DNA from: Rhodospirillales bacterium
GTDB taxonomy: Bacteria > Pseudomonadota > Alphaproteobacteria > Acetobacterales > Acetobacteraceae
Direction: 5' to 3'
Length of the DNA: 64,000 nucleotides
Assembly: GCA_018971565.1 (NCBI GenBank)
Contig: JAGXAO010000001.1
Location: forward strand, 1-64,000
Below the pieces are notes generated by a model. The model was given only the letters and a program-made list of their open reading frames with translations, made no database searches and was not told the origin of the DNA. The position numbers and the translations under genes are program-made. Below, piece by piece: positions 8,721 through 18,058 of this stretch (its first letter is position 1; each line of letters begins with the position of its first letter).

Positions 8721-9830
8721 TTAGGGAGGCGTCGCAAGCCCCGGGCCAATGGCCTGGGGCTTTTTCGTGCGCCTGCGCAGCCAGCGTTGCAACGGCTGGT
8801 CAATAAGCAACGCCGCACCGGTGCAGAGCACATAAACCAGCCCAATTCCTGCACCCAGCCCCGCATATTGCCCAGCCAGGCCAAAATGCAGCCGGCCATG
8901 AAACCAGGTCAGCAGCAGTCCCACAAACACCATGTGCAATATGTAAAGCGGGTAAGAAATCTGCCCCATCAATACCGCCAGCCGCCCCGTGCGCAGCGCC
9001 CCGCCCCGCTCCAAATTCGCCAGCGCCAGAATCACGCTGCCATACCCCGCCGCAATCACTGGCTCCCACGGGCCCTTCACATAATCATAGCCCCCGTGAA
9101 GCAGCGGCATGCAAGCGGCAACCCAAACCAGCCCAAAGCCAAGCAGCGCCCAGGCTGCACGGCGGCCCAGCGGGTAGCGGAGATAAAGCCAGCCACAGAG
9201 CAACCCGCCAAAAAACAAAATCTCCTCGCCTGAAAAAAACCGCGCCCCGTCAGGGAAGATCAAGTGCTTCACCGCATGCGGCAGGCCGGGGTCCAGTGGC
9301 TTTCGCAGAAAATCAGGCCGGCATATCCAGAATACCACCACCATCCACGCCGCCAGAATTGGCTTGCCCACGCGCGGCAGCAGGCACAGCCCGAACATGA
9401 GGTAGAACGCGATTTCATACCGCAAAGACCACGCCGGCCCCACCCATTCGTTAAAATTGCCGGGCAGTAGCGTTACCAGCTGCACCCAGGTGAATGGCCT
9501 GGCCAACGGGTAGTAGTAATAAACCAGCATCCCCAGCGCCAGCCAGTACATCGGGTAAATGCGGCAGGCCCGCCGCCACCAAAACCGCAGGCTGGCACCC
9601 GGCTTGCCGAAATCTTCACGGTGGGCCACCAGCATCACAAAACCGCTGAGCACGAAGAAATACTGCACGGCGATGGGTGCTGGCGGCAGCCAGCCGCCAA
9701 ACAGCAGCTTCCGGGGGTCAGCCGCAAAGCGCTGCATCAACCACGGCACATGCGTGAACACCACCACACTGGCGGCGATAAATCGGCCAATCTCAAGTGT
9801 TCCAAGCTTGTGGCTGTCCGGTTTTGTCAC
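8721..9830 (-). CDS. Acyltransferase family 3 (OafA/NodX-like) membrane protein
   Basis: LEIGRFIAASVVVFTHVPWL, VQYFFVLSGFVMLVAHREDFG, multiple TM segments. GTG start at 9830 avoids the long overlap with aat. Confidence 0.8.
   Translation of the reverse strand: MTKPDSHKLGTLEIGRFIAASVVVFTHVPWLMQRFAADPRKLLFGGWLPPAPIAVQYFFVLSGFVMLVAHREDFGKPGASLRFWWRRACRIYPMYWLALGMLVYYYYPLARPFTWVQLVTLLPGNFNEWVGPAWSLRYEIAFYLMFGLCLLPRVGKPILAAWMVVVFWICRPDFLRKPLDPGLPHAVKHLIFPDGARFFSGEEILFFGGLLCGWLYLRYPLGRRAAWALLGFGLVWVAACMPLLHGGYDYVKGPWEPVIAAGYGSVILALANLERGGALRTGRLAVLMGQISYPLYILHMVFVGLLLTWFHGRLHFGLAGQYAGLGAGIGLVYVLCTGAALLIDQPLQRWLRRRTKKPQAIGPGLATPP
8736..8765 (+). terminator. Rho-independent terminator-like hairpin
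   Basis: AAGCCCCGGGCC-AAT-GGCCTGGGGCTT-TTT: 12-bp stem with one G-U pair, followed by a T run on the + strand. Confidence 0.65.
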
Positions 9831-9896
9831 GCCAGCCTGCCGATGGCATAGCAAGCCCCGCTTGGCAAATCGCCCGCTTGGGTGTGAAATTCCATT

Positions 9897-10562
9897 ATGT
9901 CCGCGCGGCCATTCGCCCTCACACCAGACCTGCTGCTCCGCGCCTACCGGCTGGGGCTGTTCCCCATGGCGGAGTCCCGGGAAAGCCGCTCCTTGCATTG
10001 GCTGGACCCGGACGCCCGGGGCGTGCTGCCCCTGCATGGTTTTCATATCCCCCGCAGCCTGATGAAAACATTGCACGGCACGCGCTTTACCGTCACCGCG
10101 GACGAAGACTTCCCCGCCACCATCGCCGCCTGCGCCGCCGCGCGGAGCAACCGGCCAGAAACCTGGATCAACCACGAGATCGAAACCCTGTTCGTTGACC
10201 TTTATAACCTTGGCTTCGCCCATAGCGTGGAAACATGGGAGAACGGTGCGCTCGTCGGCGGGCTCTACGGCGTGGCCCTGGGCGGGGCGTTCTTCGGGGA
10301 GAGCATGTTCTCCACGGTAGCAGACGCTTCAAAAATAGCCTTGGCCCACCTGGTCGCCCGGCTGCGCCTCGGCGGCTACACCCTGCTGGATACGCAATTC
10401 ATCACCAGCCACCTCGCCCGCTTCGGCGCGGTGGAGGTTCCGCGTGGCACCTACCACACCATGCTGGCCGAAGCGGTGGAGGTTCAGGCGCGGTTTCCCC
10501 TCTGCCCCGATCCTGCCGCATTACTGCGCGAGTTTGAGGCCATGCGAAAAGAGGTTCCATGA
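9897..10562 (+). CDS. aat: Leucyl/phenylalanyl-tRNA--protein transferase
   Basis: LLLRAYRLGLFPMAESRES...LHWLDPDARGVLPL, GGLYGVALGGAFFGESMFS, LLDTQFITSHLARFGAVEV. Confidence 0.95.
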   Translation: MSARPFALTPDLLLRAYRLGLFPMAESRESRSLHWLDPDARGVLPLHGFHIPRSLMKTLHGTRFTVTADEDFPATIAACAAARSNRPETWINHEIETLFVDLYNLGFAHSVETWENGALVGGLYGVALGGAFFGESMFSTVADASKIALAHLVARLRLGGYTLLDTQFITSHLARFGAVEVPRGTYHTMLAEAVEVQARFPLCPDPAALLREFEAMRKEVP

Positions 10563-11143
10563 AGCATTTAGCCCTCGCCGCCCTGGCGGCCCTCACGCCA
10601 GCACTGGCAAAAGCCGCGCCCAGCTTCCTGCCCACGCGGGATGTAACGGTAAACTACACCCTCTCCTCACCCGCCCAAGCGGCTGGGGCCTATCAGCTTA
10701 GCTACAACGCCGCCCAGCAGCTCGCGCGGGTCGATGGCCCAAACGGCTATTACATCCTCGCCAACCTGCCCGCCGCCCAGGCGCAGATCGTGCTGCCAGC
10801 CCTGCACGCCATCGTCCAGGCACCAGATTTTTCAGCCCTCACGGCGGAAATCTACCAGGCTGACAACGCTAAATTCACCCCCATTGGCACCGGCCAATAT
10901 GCCGGGCTTGAATGCCGGAAATATCTGGTGACAGACCAGCACGGCACCGCCCATGCCTGCATCACGCCGGATGGCGTGGTGCTGCATTTCACCGGCCAGA
11001 ACGCCCAGGGCGGCACGGATGTTACAGCCACCTCCGTTACCTTCGCGCCGCAAGCGCCAGGGCTGTTCGCCGCTCCGCCGGGCTACGCCCCGCTCAACCT
11101 GCCTCCAGGAGCGTTACAAGCACTGCTGCAACCGCAGGGGTAA
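10559..11143 (+). CDS. Secreted hypothetical protein (DUF4412-like)
   Basis: Signal peptide MKHLALAALAALTPALAKA; ATGA overlap with aat. Confidence 0.6.
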   Translation: MKHLALAALAALTPALAKAAPSFLPTRDVTVNYTLSSPAQAAGAYQLSYNAAQQLARVDGPNGYYILANLPAAQAQIVLPALHAIVQAPDFSALTAEIYQADNAKFTPIGTGQYAGLECRKYLVTDQHGTAHACITPDGVVLHFTGQNAQGGTDVTATSVTFAPQAPGLFAAPPGYAPLNLPPGALQALLQPQG

Positions 11144-11227
11144 CACACCCCGCCCCGGCCGCCCATGCGCGGCCGAGTGGGCCCCGCGGCGGGAGGCGCC
11201 CCGAACCCGGCGCAATGAATCCAAGCC

Positions 11228-12532
11228 TCAGGCTTCTATGCCGCGGGGTACAGCCAGGCCAGCACGGGGCATCAGCAGCTTTAGCAGCGGCCCGGCCATA
11301 AGCGTGGTGGCAACCGCCATAATCACCAGCATCGTGAATATTTTCTGCGGGATGAACCCGGTTTCCAGGCCGATATTCAGAACAATCAGCTCCATCAACC
11401 CGCGCGCGTTCATCAACGCGCCCAGAATGCCCGCCGCGGCACCGCCATAACCAGCGGAGCGTGCCGCGAGGAAGACAGGAACGATTTTTCCCAGGGTTGC
11501 GGTGATGGTGAATATGGCCAGCCAGCTCCAGTCCGTTGTGCCGGCCAGGCCCAGCAAATTTGTGCGCAGGCCGGTGAAGGTGAAGAAAACCGGCAGAAAA
11601 AACACCAGCACGAAGGAACCGACCTGCTTGCGCCAGGCTTCCACGAAAGCACGGTCGTGATGCACCAGCAGCCCTCCGGCAAACCCGCCGAAAATCGTGA
11701 AGATGCCGAGCTTGAACGTGCACATGCCAAGCACGAACACCGCGATGAGCAGAACCGCCATTAATGTCGGCGGCAGCTCGCCATCCCGCACCGGAAAGGC
11801 TTCCAGCAGCAGCCGCGCCGCCGGGCGCAGCACAAACAGGCAGAGTAGAACAAAGCCCAGCAGCCCGGCCAATTGCAGCGCCATGGCTGCGGGCGTGAAT
11901 GTAGCCGTGGCAACGGCCGAGACAGAAGCGAGCAGAATCCAGCCCGCAATATCGTTAATGGCGGCGGCAGAGATGGCGAGCACGCCCAGCTCTTCCCTGG
12001 TCATGCCGAATTCAGCCAGAATGCGCCCCAGCACCGGCACCGCCGTGATGGCCAGCGCCACACCGCAGAACAGCGCATAAACCGCAACAGGAATGTGGGC
12101 CGCGAAATGCGGCGCGGAAAGATGCCCAAGCCCAATGCCAAGGCCAAACGGCGCCGCCACGGAAGCAGCGGCGATGGGCAGCAGGGCGCGCCGGGCCCGG
12201 GCCTCCCGCAACTGCCCGAATTCGAAATTCATGCCGATCTGGAACATCAGCAGCACAAGCCCGATCTGCGACAGGATGACGATGGCCGGCGCGGGCTGGG
12301 TGCCGAACACCGAAGCAGAAAGGCCCGGGAAGAAATGCCCGAACAGGGAAGGCCCGAGCAGCAGCCCGGCCACGGTTTCGCCGATAACCCCAGGCTGGCC
12401 GAACCGCCGGAACACCAGGTTCATGATCCTGGCCGCGCCGATCATGACAACAAGTTGGATGAGGATGGAAAAAAGCAGGTCTTCAGCGCGACCGGTGGAG
12501 GTGACCATGGCGGTATTGCTTCGCGGCTCCAT
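11228..12532 (-). CDS. Cation:proton antiporter (CPA2/KefB-like)
   Basis: Multi-TM; GQPGVIGETVAGLLLGPSLFGHFFPG, ALAITAVPVLGRILAEFGMTREELGVLAISAAAINDIAGWILLA. Confidence 0.85.
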   Translation of the reverse strand: MEPRSNTAMVTSTGRAEDLLFSILIQLVVMIGAARIMNLVFRRFGQPGVIGETVAGLLLGPSLFGHFFPGLSASVFGTQPAPAIVILSQIGLVLLMFQIGMNFEFGQLREARARRALLPIAAASVAAPFGLGIGLGHLSAPHFAAHIPVAVYALFCGVALAITAVPVLGRILAEFGMTREELGVLAISAAAINDIAGWILLASVSAVATATFTPAAMALQLAGLLGFVLLCLFVLRPAARLLLEAFPVRDGELPPTLMAVLLIAVFVLGMCTFKLGIFTIFGGFAGGLLVHHDRAFVEAWRKQVGSFVLVFFLPVFFTFTGLRTNLLGLAGTTDWSWLAIFTITATLGKIVPVFLAARSAGYGGAAAGILGALMNARGLMELIVLNIGLETGFIPQKIFTMLVIMAVATTLMAGPLLKLLMPRAGLAVPRGIEA

Positions 12533-12645
12533 TATGTGGCGGCGCAGGCCAGAGCCGGAAGAATTCCAGAAAGAATTCAAGGCACGCGCAAACGCGACTC
12601 AAGCTTTAGTCAGCCGGGCCGGGAGCGGCAATACGCTTGTTAAAA

Positions 12646-12771
12646 CTAGTGAGGCAGCTTGTGCCGTGCGTTAAGGTCGTGCTGGTCTCGCAGGTAACAA
12701 ACCGCGACGCCAACCAGCCCCAGCAGAACAGGCACGGCCAGCATTTCTGCCCAAATCACCACAGCGTTCAT
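12646..12771 (-). CDS. Putative small membrane protein (41 aa)
   Basis: MNAVVIWAEMLAVPVLLGLVGVAVCYLRDQHDLNARHKLPH: single TM helix, purine-rich upstream sequence. Confidence 0.3.
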   Translation of the reverse strand: MNAVVIWAEMLAVPVLLGLVGVAVCYLRDQHDLNARHKLPH

Positions 12772-12889
12772 CTTATCCTCGCTTTCTCGATTATTCCAAG
12801 GCGAGAGTTCAACCGGCTTTTCGTAAGCCGTTGCGGGGACGATAGCAGAACGCCGATACAATTTCCAGAAAATATGGCCGGGCCCGGAC

Positions 12890-13540
12890 CTATGGCGTTT
12901 GCGGAACCGAGCTCACACCACACAGGAACACGCTGATCGCATTGCGTATATGAATTTGCCGCGCTTCGCCGCTCGGCCATCTGAAATCGTTGAAGGAATT
13001 CATCACCAGCGCGCCGAAGACCATATCGGCCAGCATCCGGGCAAGGCTGAAGGCATCCCCCACCAGCCGCAGCCGGCCCAGCGCTGCTTGCCGCGTCATC
13101 CAGCAGGCCAGTGGTGTCAGGGGGTGGTTTGTCTCAGATTCCGTGATGAACTGATGCAATTCCGGGTGGTTCGGGCATTCGCTCAGCCGCAGCCGGGCAA
13201 GGTCCAGCCGGTCCCGGTCTTCATCGTCGCTAATATCGATGCGGAAAATCCGTTCCAGGGCCTGTTGCAAAGGCAGCTCCTCTGGCACCGGAAACTCCAG
13301 CCATTGCGGCCGCGCGGCTTCCACCACCGCGGCGAACAAGGCGGGTTTACTGGGAAACAGCCGGTAGAGAGTCTGCTTGGAAATTTTGCACGCCGCGGCG
13401 ATATCCTCGGTTTTGGTCGCGCCATAACCCCTTTGCACGAACAACCGGCGTGACTGCGCGAGAATTGTATGCCGCTGGGTATCGTCGCACAGGCCTTTTG
13501 GCCTGCCCCGGCCCTTGCAGTAGTCGTCAGGCGTTCCCAT
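12890..13540 (-). CDS. TetR/AcrR family transcriptional regulator
   Basis: RRLFVQRGYGATKTEDIAAACKISKQTLYRLFPSKPALFAAVVEA; divergent from an RND operon. Confidence 0.88.
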   Translation of the reverse strand: MGTPDDYCKGRGRPKGLCDDTQRHTILAQSRRLFVQRGYGATKTEDIAAACKISKQTLYRLFPSKPALFAAVVEAARPQWLEFPVPEELPLQQALERIFRIDISDDEDRDRLDLARLRLSECPNHPELHQFITESETNHPLTPLACWMTRQAALGRLRLVGDAFSLARMLADMVFGALVMNSFNDFRWPSGEARQIHIRNAISVFLCGVSSVPQTP

Positions 13541-13591
13541 TATACCTGTTCCGTTAGCACCGCATAGCAGCGGCCCGCAACCGTTCACGGC

Positions 13592-13634
13592 TTGACAGCC
13601 GCTCGCCCCCTTAATATCAGTACCAGTAAGTACC
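13592..13634 (+). promoter_or_regulatory. Candidate promoter and operator of the RND efflux operon
   Basis: TTGACA (13592-13597), 17-nt spacer, TATCAG (13615-13620), overlapped by the direct repeat AGTACC-AGTA-AGTACC (13619-13634) in the tetR/RND intergenic region. Confidence 0.45.
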
Positions 13635-13708
13635 GTAAATGCTTCCAGCGGTAATGCCGCGCCCGGTTCGTATACATCAATCATTTTTAACTCGCCCGTG
13701 AGGTTTTA

Positions 13709-14881
13709 ATGCCCGCCAATCTCCGTCACCCTGCGCGCAGGAATGCGCTGGCGGCCGCTTGCCTTGCCGGAACCGCTCTGCTCGCCGGGTGTGAAAAAAA
13801 ACAGGCGCCACCGCCGCCGCCGCCCCAGGTGGGTGTTATCACCATCCATGCGCAGCCTGTGCTGCGGACTACCGACCTTCCCGGTCGCACCTCCTCCGTT
13901 GGCACGGCTGATATTCGCCCACAGGTGAGCGGCGTAATTTTGAAGCGGCTGTTTGTTGAAGGCGGCGATGTGACCGCGGGCCAGCAACTCTATCAGATCG
14001 ACCCCGCGCCATACCAAGCCGCTTACGACAGCGCCGTGGCCACGTTGATGCGCGACAAAGCGCAGCTCGCGACCGACCAGGCCCAGGCCAACCGTTACCG
14101 GCCCCTGGCCGCTGCCCAGGCCGTAAGCGCGCAGGATTACGAGAACGCCCTGGCCACCGTACAAGAGGATGAGGCCAATGTTGCCGCCGCCAAGGCCGGC
14201 ATCGAAAGCGCGCAGATCAACCTGCAATACACCAAGATGTATTCGCCAATTTCGGGCACCATCGGCGCTTCGTCGGTCACGCCGGGCGCGCTGGTCACGG
14301 CGGACCAGACCACAGCCCTCGCCACCGTTACCCAGCTCGACCCGATTTATGTAGACCTCAACGAATCCTCCACCACCTGGCTGCGCCTGAAACAGGAAGC
14401 CGATGCCGGGCAGCTTGAAACCACCGCCGATGGCTCGGCTAAAGTAACGCTCACACTGGAAGACGGCAGCACCTACAGCCTGCCGGGCAAGCTGCAATTT
14501 GCTGAGGTGAATGTGGACCAGAGCACCGGCACGGTGCTGGTGCGGGCGTTGTTTCCCAACCCGCAACACCTGCTGCTGCCAGGCATGTATGTGCACGCCG
14601 AGCTGGAAGAGGGCGTGAACAAAAACGGCATCCTGGTGCCGCAGCAGGCGGTTTCCCATAACACCCACGGCGATGCCACGGTGCTGATGCTGAACAGCAA
14701 GAATGTTGTTTCGGAAAAAATCATTCAGGTTGACGGCAATGTCGGCAATGACTGGGTGGTGACAAGCGGCCTGCAACCGGGTGACCGCATTATCGTTGAC
14801 GGGTTGCAGAACGCAACCGACGGCGCAACCGTCTCGCCGGTCGATGAAACCACGAAATTCGCATCCAATTCCGCGTCCTGA
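13709..14881 (+). CDS. RND efflux periplasmic adaptor (AcrA/MexA-like)
   Basis: Lipobox-like LLAGCEKKQ, VSGVILKRLFVEGGDVTAGQQLYQIDPAPYQAAYDSA, LLPGMYVHAELEEG. Confidence 0.92.
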   Translation: MPANLRHPARRNALAAACLAGTALLAGCEKKQAPPPPPPQVGVITIHAQPVLRTTDLPGRTSSVGTADIRPQVSGVILKRLFVEGGDVTAGQQLYQIDPAPYQAAYDSAVATLMRDKAQLATDQAQANRYRPLAAAQAVSAQDYENALATVQEDEANVAAAKAGIESAQINLQYTKMYSPISGTIGASSVTPGALVTADQTTALATVTQLDPIYVDLNESSTTWLRLKQEADAGQLETTADGSAKVTLTLEDGSTYSLPGKLQFAEVNVDQSTGTVLVRALFPNPQHLLLPGMYVHAELEEGVNKNGILVPQQAVSHNTHGDATVLMLNSKNVVSEKIIQVDGNVGNDWVVTSGLQPGDRIIVDGLQNATDGATVSPVDETTKFASNSAS

Positions 14882-14902
14882 ATGAAGGGCTGAAATTCCG
14901 CC

Positions 14903-17900
14903 ATGTCACGTTTTTTTATCGACCGGCCGATCTTCGCCTGGGTGCTGGCTCTGGTTGTCATGCTCGCCGGCGCCATCGAGATCCTTCAGCTCCCGATCGC
15001 TCAGTACCCCTCCATCGCCCCGCCCGCGGTAAATATCAGCGCAACCTATGCGGGCGCTTCGGCGCAGACCGTCGCTGATACGGTGGTCCGCCCCATTCTG
15101 CAACAAATGTCTGGCCTGGATGGGCTGGAATATATCGATTCAACAACCGAATCCAACGGCTCGGCGACAATCACCCTCACCTTCAAGCAGGGAACCGACC
15201 CGAACATCGCCCAGGTGCAGGTGCAGAATAAATTGCAGCTCGCGGAAGCAAATTTGCCAACCGAGGTTACCCAGGCCGGGATCAACGTGAAGAAGGCCGA
15301 GAAGAACTTCATGCTGTTCTTCGCGCTGGTTTCCACCAATGGCAGCATGACGCGCTTTGATATCGCCGATTATATCGCCTCGAATCTTGAAGACCCGATC
15401 ACCCGCGTCCCAGGCGTGGGCGACTATCAGCTGTTCGGCTCGGAATATGCGATGCGCATCTGGTTGAACCCGGATGAGCTTTACAAATATGGCCTTACGG
15501 TGCCGGATGTTGTCTCCGCGCTCAAAGCGCAGAACGTGCAGGTGCCCTCCGGCGAGCTGGGCGGGTTGCCGGCCGTGAAAGGCCAGCGCCTGGATGCAAT
15601 CATTAACGGGCCGAGCGAGTTCACCGACCCCAGCCAGTTCGAGAATATCCTGCTCAAAGTGCTGCCGAGCGGCGCGCAAGTGCGGCTGAAAGATGTGGCG
15701 CAGGTTATCCTCGGGCCGCAAAGCTACTCGGTCAACAGCCTGTTTAACGGTATGCCCGCGAGCGCCATGGGCCTGAAGCTGACACCGGGCGCAAACCAGC
15801 TGGATACCGAAAAAGCCGTGAAGGCAGAGCTGAAAAAGCTGACCCAGCACCTGCCATCCGGGCTCAAGCTCGTATACCCGTACGATACCGCTCCCTACAT
15901 CGTGCTCTCGCTGCGCGAGGTGGTGCAGACCCTGCTGGAAGCCATTGTGCTGGTGTTCCTGGTCATGCTGCTGTTCCTGCAGAACATCCGCGCCACGCTG
16001 GTGCCCACCATCGCCGTGCCCATCGTGCTGCTCGGCACATTCGGCGTGCTCGCCGCACTTGGCTACAGCATCAACACGCTCACCATGCTGGCCATGGTGC
16101 TGGCGGTGGGCCTGCTGGTGGACGATGCGATCGTCGTGGTCGAAAACGTCGACCGGCTGATGCATGAGCGCGGGCTCCGGCCCAAGGAAGCCGCGCGGCA
16201 ATCCATGGATGAAATTTCCGGCGCGCTGGTGGGCATTGCCCTTGTGCTGGCGGCGGTGTTTTTGCCAATGGCGTTTTTCAGCGGCTCCACCGGCGTTATC
16301 TACCGGCAGTTCTCCGTCACCATCGTTTCGGCCATGGTGCTCTCCATCCTCACGGCGTTAATCTTCACGCCCTCGCTCTGCGGTTCGTTATTGCACCCGC
16401 CCAAGGAAGGTGCGGGCACCCGTGGCTTCACCGGCTGGTTCAACCGTGGCTTCAACCGCTCCCGCGCGGGTTACCTCGGCGGCGTGCGCAGGCTCACGCG
16501 GCGCAACCGCCTTACCATGGTTGGTTTTGTCTGTATCACCATTCTTACGGTGTTTCTGTTCACACGCCTGCCCACAGGCTTCCTGCCAAATGAGGATCAG
16601 GGCCTGCTGGTTGGGCAGATCAGCTTGCCCAACGGTTCCACCGCCGAGCAGACGGAGGCGCTGAACGCCAAGGTGCGCAACTATATCTTCAAAACCGAGA
16701 GCAATAACGTAAAATCGATATACACGGCCTCTGGCTTCAGCTTTGCCGGCAATGCGCAGAACCAGGGGTTTCTGGTGATGCTGATGAAGCCCTGGGCGGA
16801 CCGCACAGCGGCCTCGCAGAATGTTGCCGCCATCGCCCAGCGCGTGATGGGGCATTTCATGGGCAACCGCAGCGGTCAGGTGTTTATTGTGCAGCCACCG
16901 CCAGTGCTGGAGCTTGGCAACGCCACTGGGTTTGACCTGGAGCTGATGAATTCCGGCAGTGTCAGTAATCAGACGTTCAGCGCCGCGCGCGCCAAATTTC
17001 TCCAGCTCGCCTCTAAGAGCAAACTGCTGGCCGCGGTGCGCCCCAACGGGTTGAGCGATGCGCCGCAATATGTTCTGGATGTCGACCGGGAAAAAGCCTC
17101 CGCGCTGGGCCTTTCAATGGCCGACATCAACACCACAATCCAGGGCGCGTTCGCATCCGAATTCGTGGATCAGTTTATCCGCAACGGGCGCGTGAAGGAT
17201 GTGTATGTCCAGGGCCAGGCAAACGCCCGCATGCAGCCGGACGATTTGGATAAATGGTATGTCCGCAACAGCACTGGCGGCATGGTGCCTTTCAGCGCCT
17301 TCATAACCGGCCATTGGACAACCGGCCCCCAATCAGTCGAGATTTACAACGGCAATGAGGCCTATGAGATTCAGGGCCAGCCAGCACCCGGCGTGAGCAG
17401 TGGTGCGGCGATGCAGGAGGTTGAAAAAATCGCCGGGCAGATGCCGCAAGGCGTGACCATGAGCTGGACCGGGCTTTCTTACGAGCAGGTGGCCGCCGGG
17501 TCGCAGACCACGGCTCTCTATGCCATCTCCGTCGTGTTTATTCTGCTTTGCCTGGCAGCACTTTATGAAAGCTGGTCCATTCCTGCGGCGGTTATGCTGG
17601 TGGTGCCGCTGGGTATTATCGGCGCGGTGCTCGCCAATTTGCTCCGCGGCATTGCCAACGACGTGTATTTCCAGATCGGCCTGCTGACGACGATGGGCCT
17701 CGCGGTGAAAAACGCCATCTTGATCGTCGAATTCGCCCGGAATTTCTATGAACAAGGCGAGAGCCTGACAGAGGCGGCGCTTCACGCGGCGCAGGAACGC
17801 TTACGGCCGATTTTGATGACCTCCATCGCCTTCATCTTCGGCACCTTCCCGCTCGCTATTGCCAGCGGTGCCGGGGCTGGTGCGCGCACAGCCATCGGCA

Positions 17901-18058
17901 CCGCCGTGGTGGGTGGCATGGTCACCGCCACCATCCTCGCCATTTTCTTCGTGCCCGTGTTCTTCGTAACAGTACTTGGTTTTATGAAGGTTAAACGTAA
18001 ATCAGAGCGCGCGGCGGCAGAAGCTGCCGCATCGCAGGGGGGCGCCAACCATGCGTAA
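14903..18058 (+). CDS. RND efflux permease (AcrB/MexB-like, HAE1)
   Basis: MSRFFIDRPIFAWVLALVVMLAGAIEILQLPIAQYPSIAPPAVNISATYAGASAQTV; 1051 aa. Confidence 0.96.
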   Translation: MSRFFIDRPIFAWVLALVVMLAGAIEILQLPIAQYPSIAPPAVNISATYAGASAQTVADTVVRPILQQMSGLDGLEYIDSTTESNGSATITLTFKQGTDPNIAQVQVQNKLQLAEANLPTEVTQAGINVKKAEKNFMLFFALVSTNGSMTRFDIADYIASNLEDPITRVPGVGDYQLFGSEYAMRIWLNPDELYKYGLTVPDVVSALKAQNVQVPSGELGGLPAVKGQRLDAIINGPSEFTDPSQFENILLKVLPSGAQVRLKDVAQVILGPQSYSVNSLFNGMPASAMGLKLTPGANQLDTEKAVKAELKKLTQHLPSGLKLVYPYDTAPYIVLSLREVVQTLLEAIVLVFLVMLLFLQNIRATLVPTIAVPIVLLGTFGVLAALGYSINTLTMLAMVLAVGLLVDDAIVVVENVDRLMHERGLRPKEAARQSMDEISGALVGIALVLAAVFLPMAFFSGSTGVIYRQFSVTIVSAMVLSILTALIFTPSLCGSLLHPPKEGAGTRGFTGWFNRGFNRSRAGYLGGVRRLTRRNRLTMVGFVCITILTVFLFTRLPTGFLPNEDQGLLVGQISLPNGSTAEQTEALNAKVRNYIFKTESNNVKSIYTASGFSFAGNAQNQGFLVMLMKPWADRTAASQNVAAIAQRVMGHFMGNRSGQVFIVQPPPVLELGNATGFDLELMNSGSVSNQTFSAARAKFLQLASKSKLLAAVRPNGLSDAPQYVLDVDREKASALGLSMADINTTIQGAFASEFVDQFIRNGRVKDVYVQGQANARMQPDDLDKWYVRNSTGGMVPFSAFITGHWTTGPQSVEIYNGNEAYEIQGQPAPGVSSGAAMQEVEKIAGQMPQGVTMSWTGLSYEQVAAGSQTTALYAISVVFILLCLAALYESWSIPAAVMLVVPLGIIGAVLANLLRGIANDVYFQIGLLTTMGLAVKNAILIVEFARNFYEQGESLTEAALHAAQERLRPILMTSIAFIFGTFPLAIASGAGAGARTAIGTAVVGGMVTATILAIFFVPVFFVTVLGFMKVKRKSERAAAEAAASQGGANHA

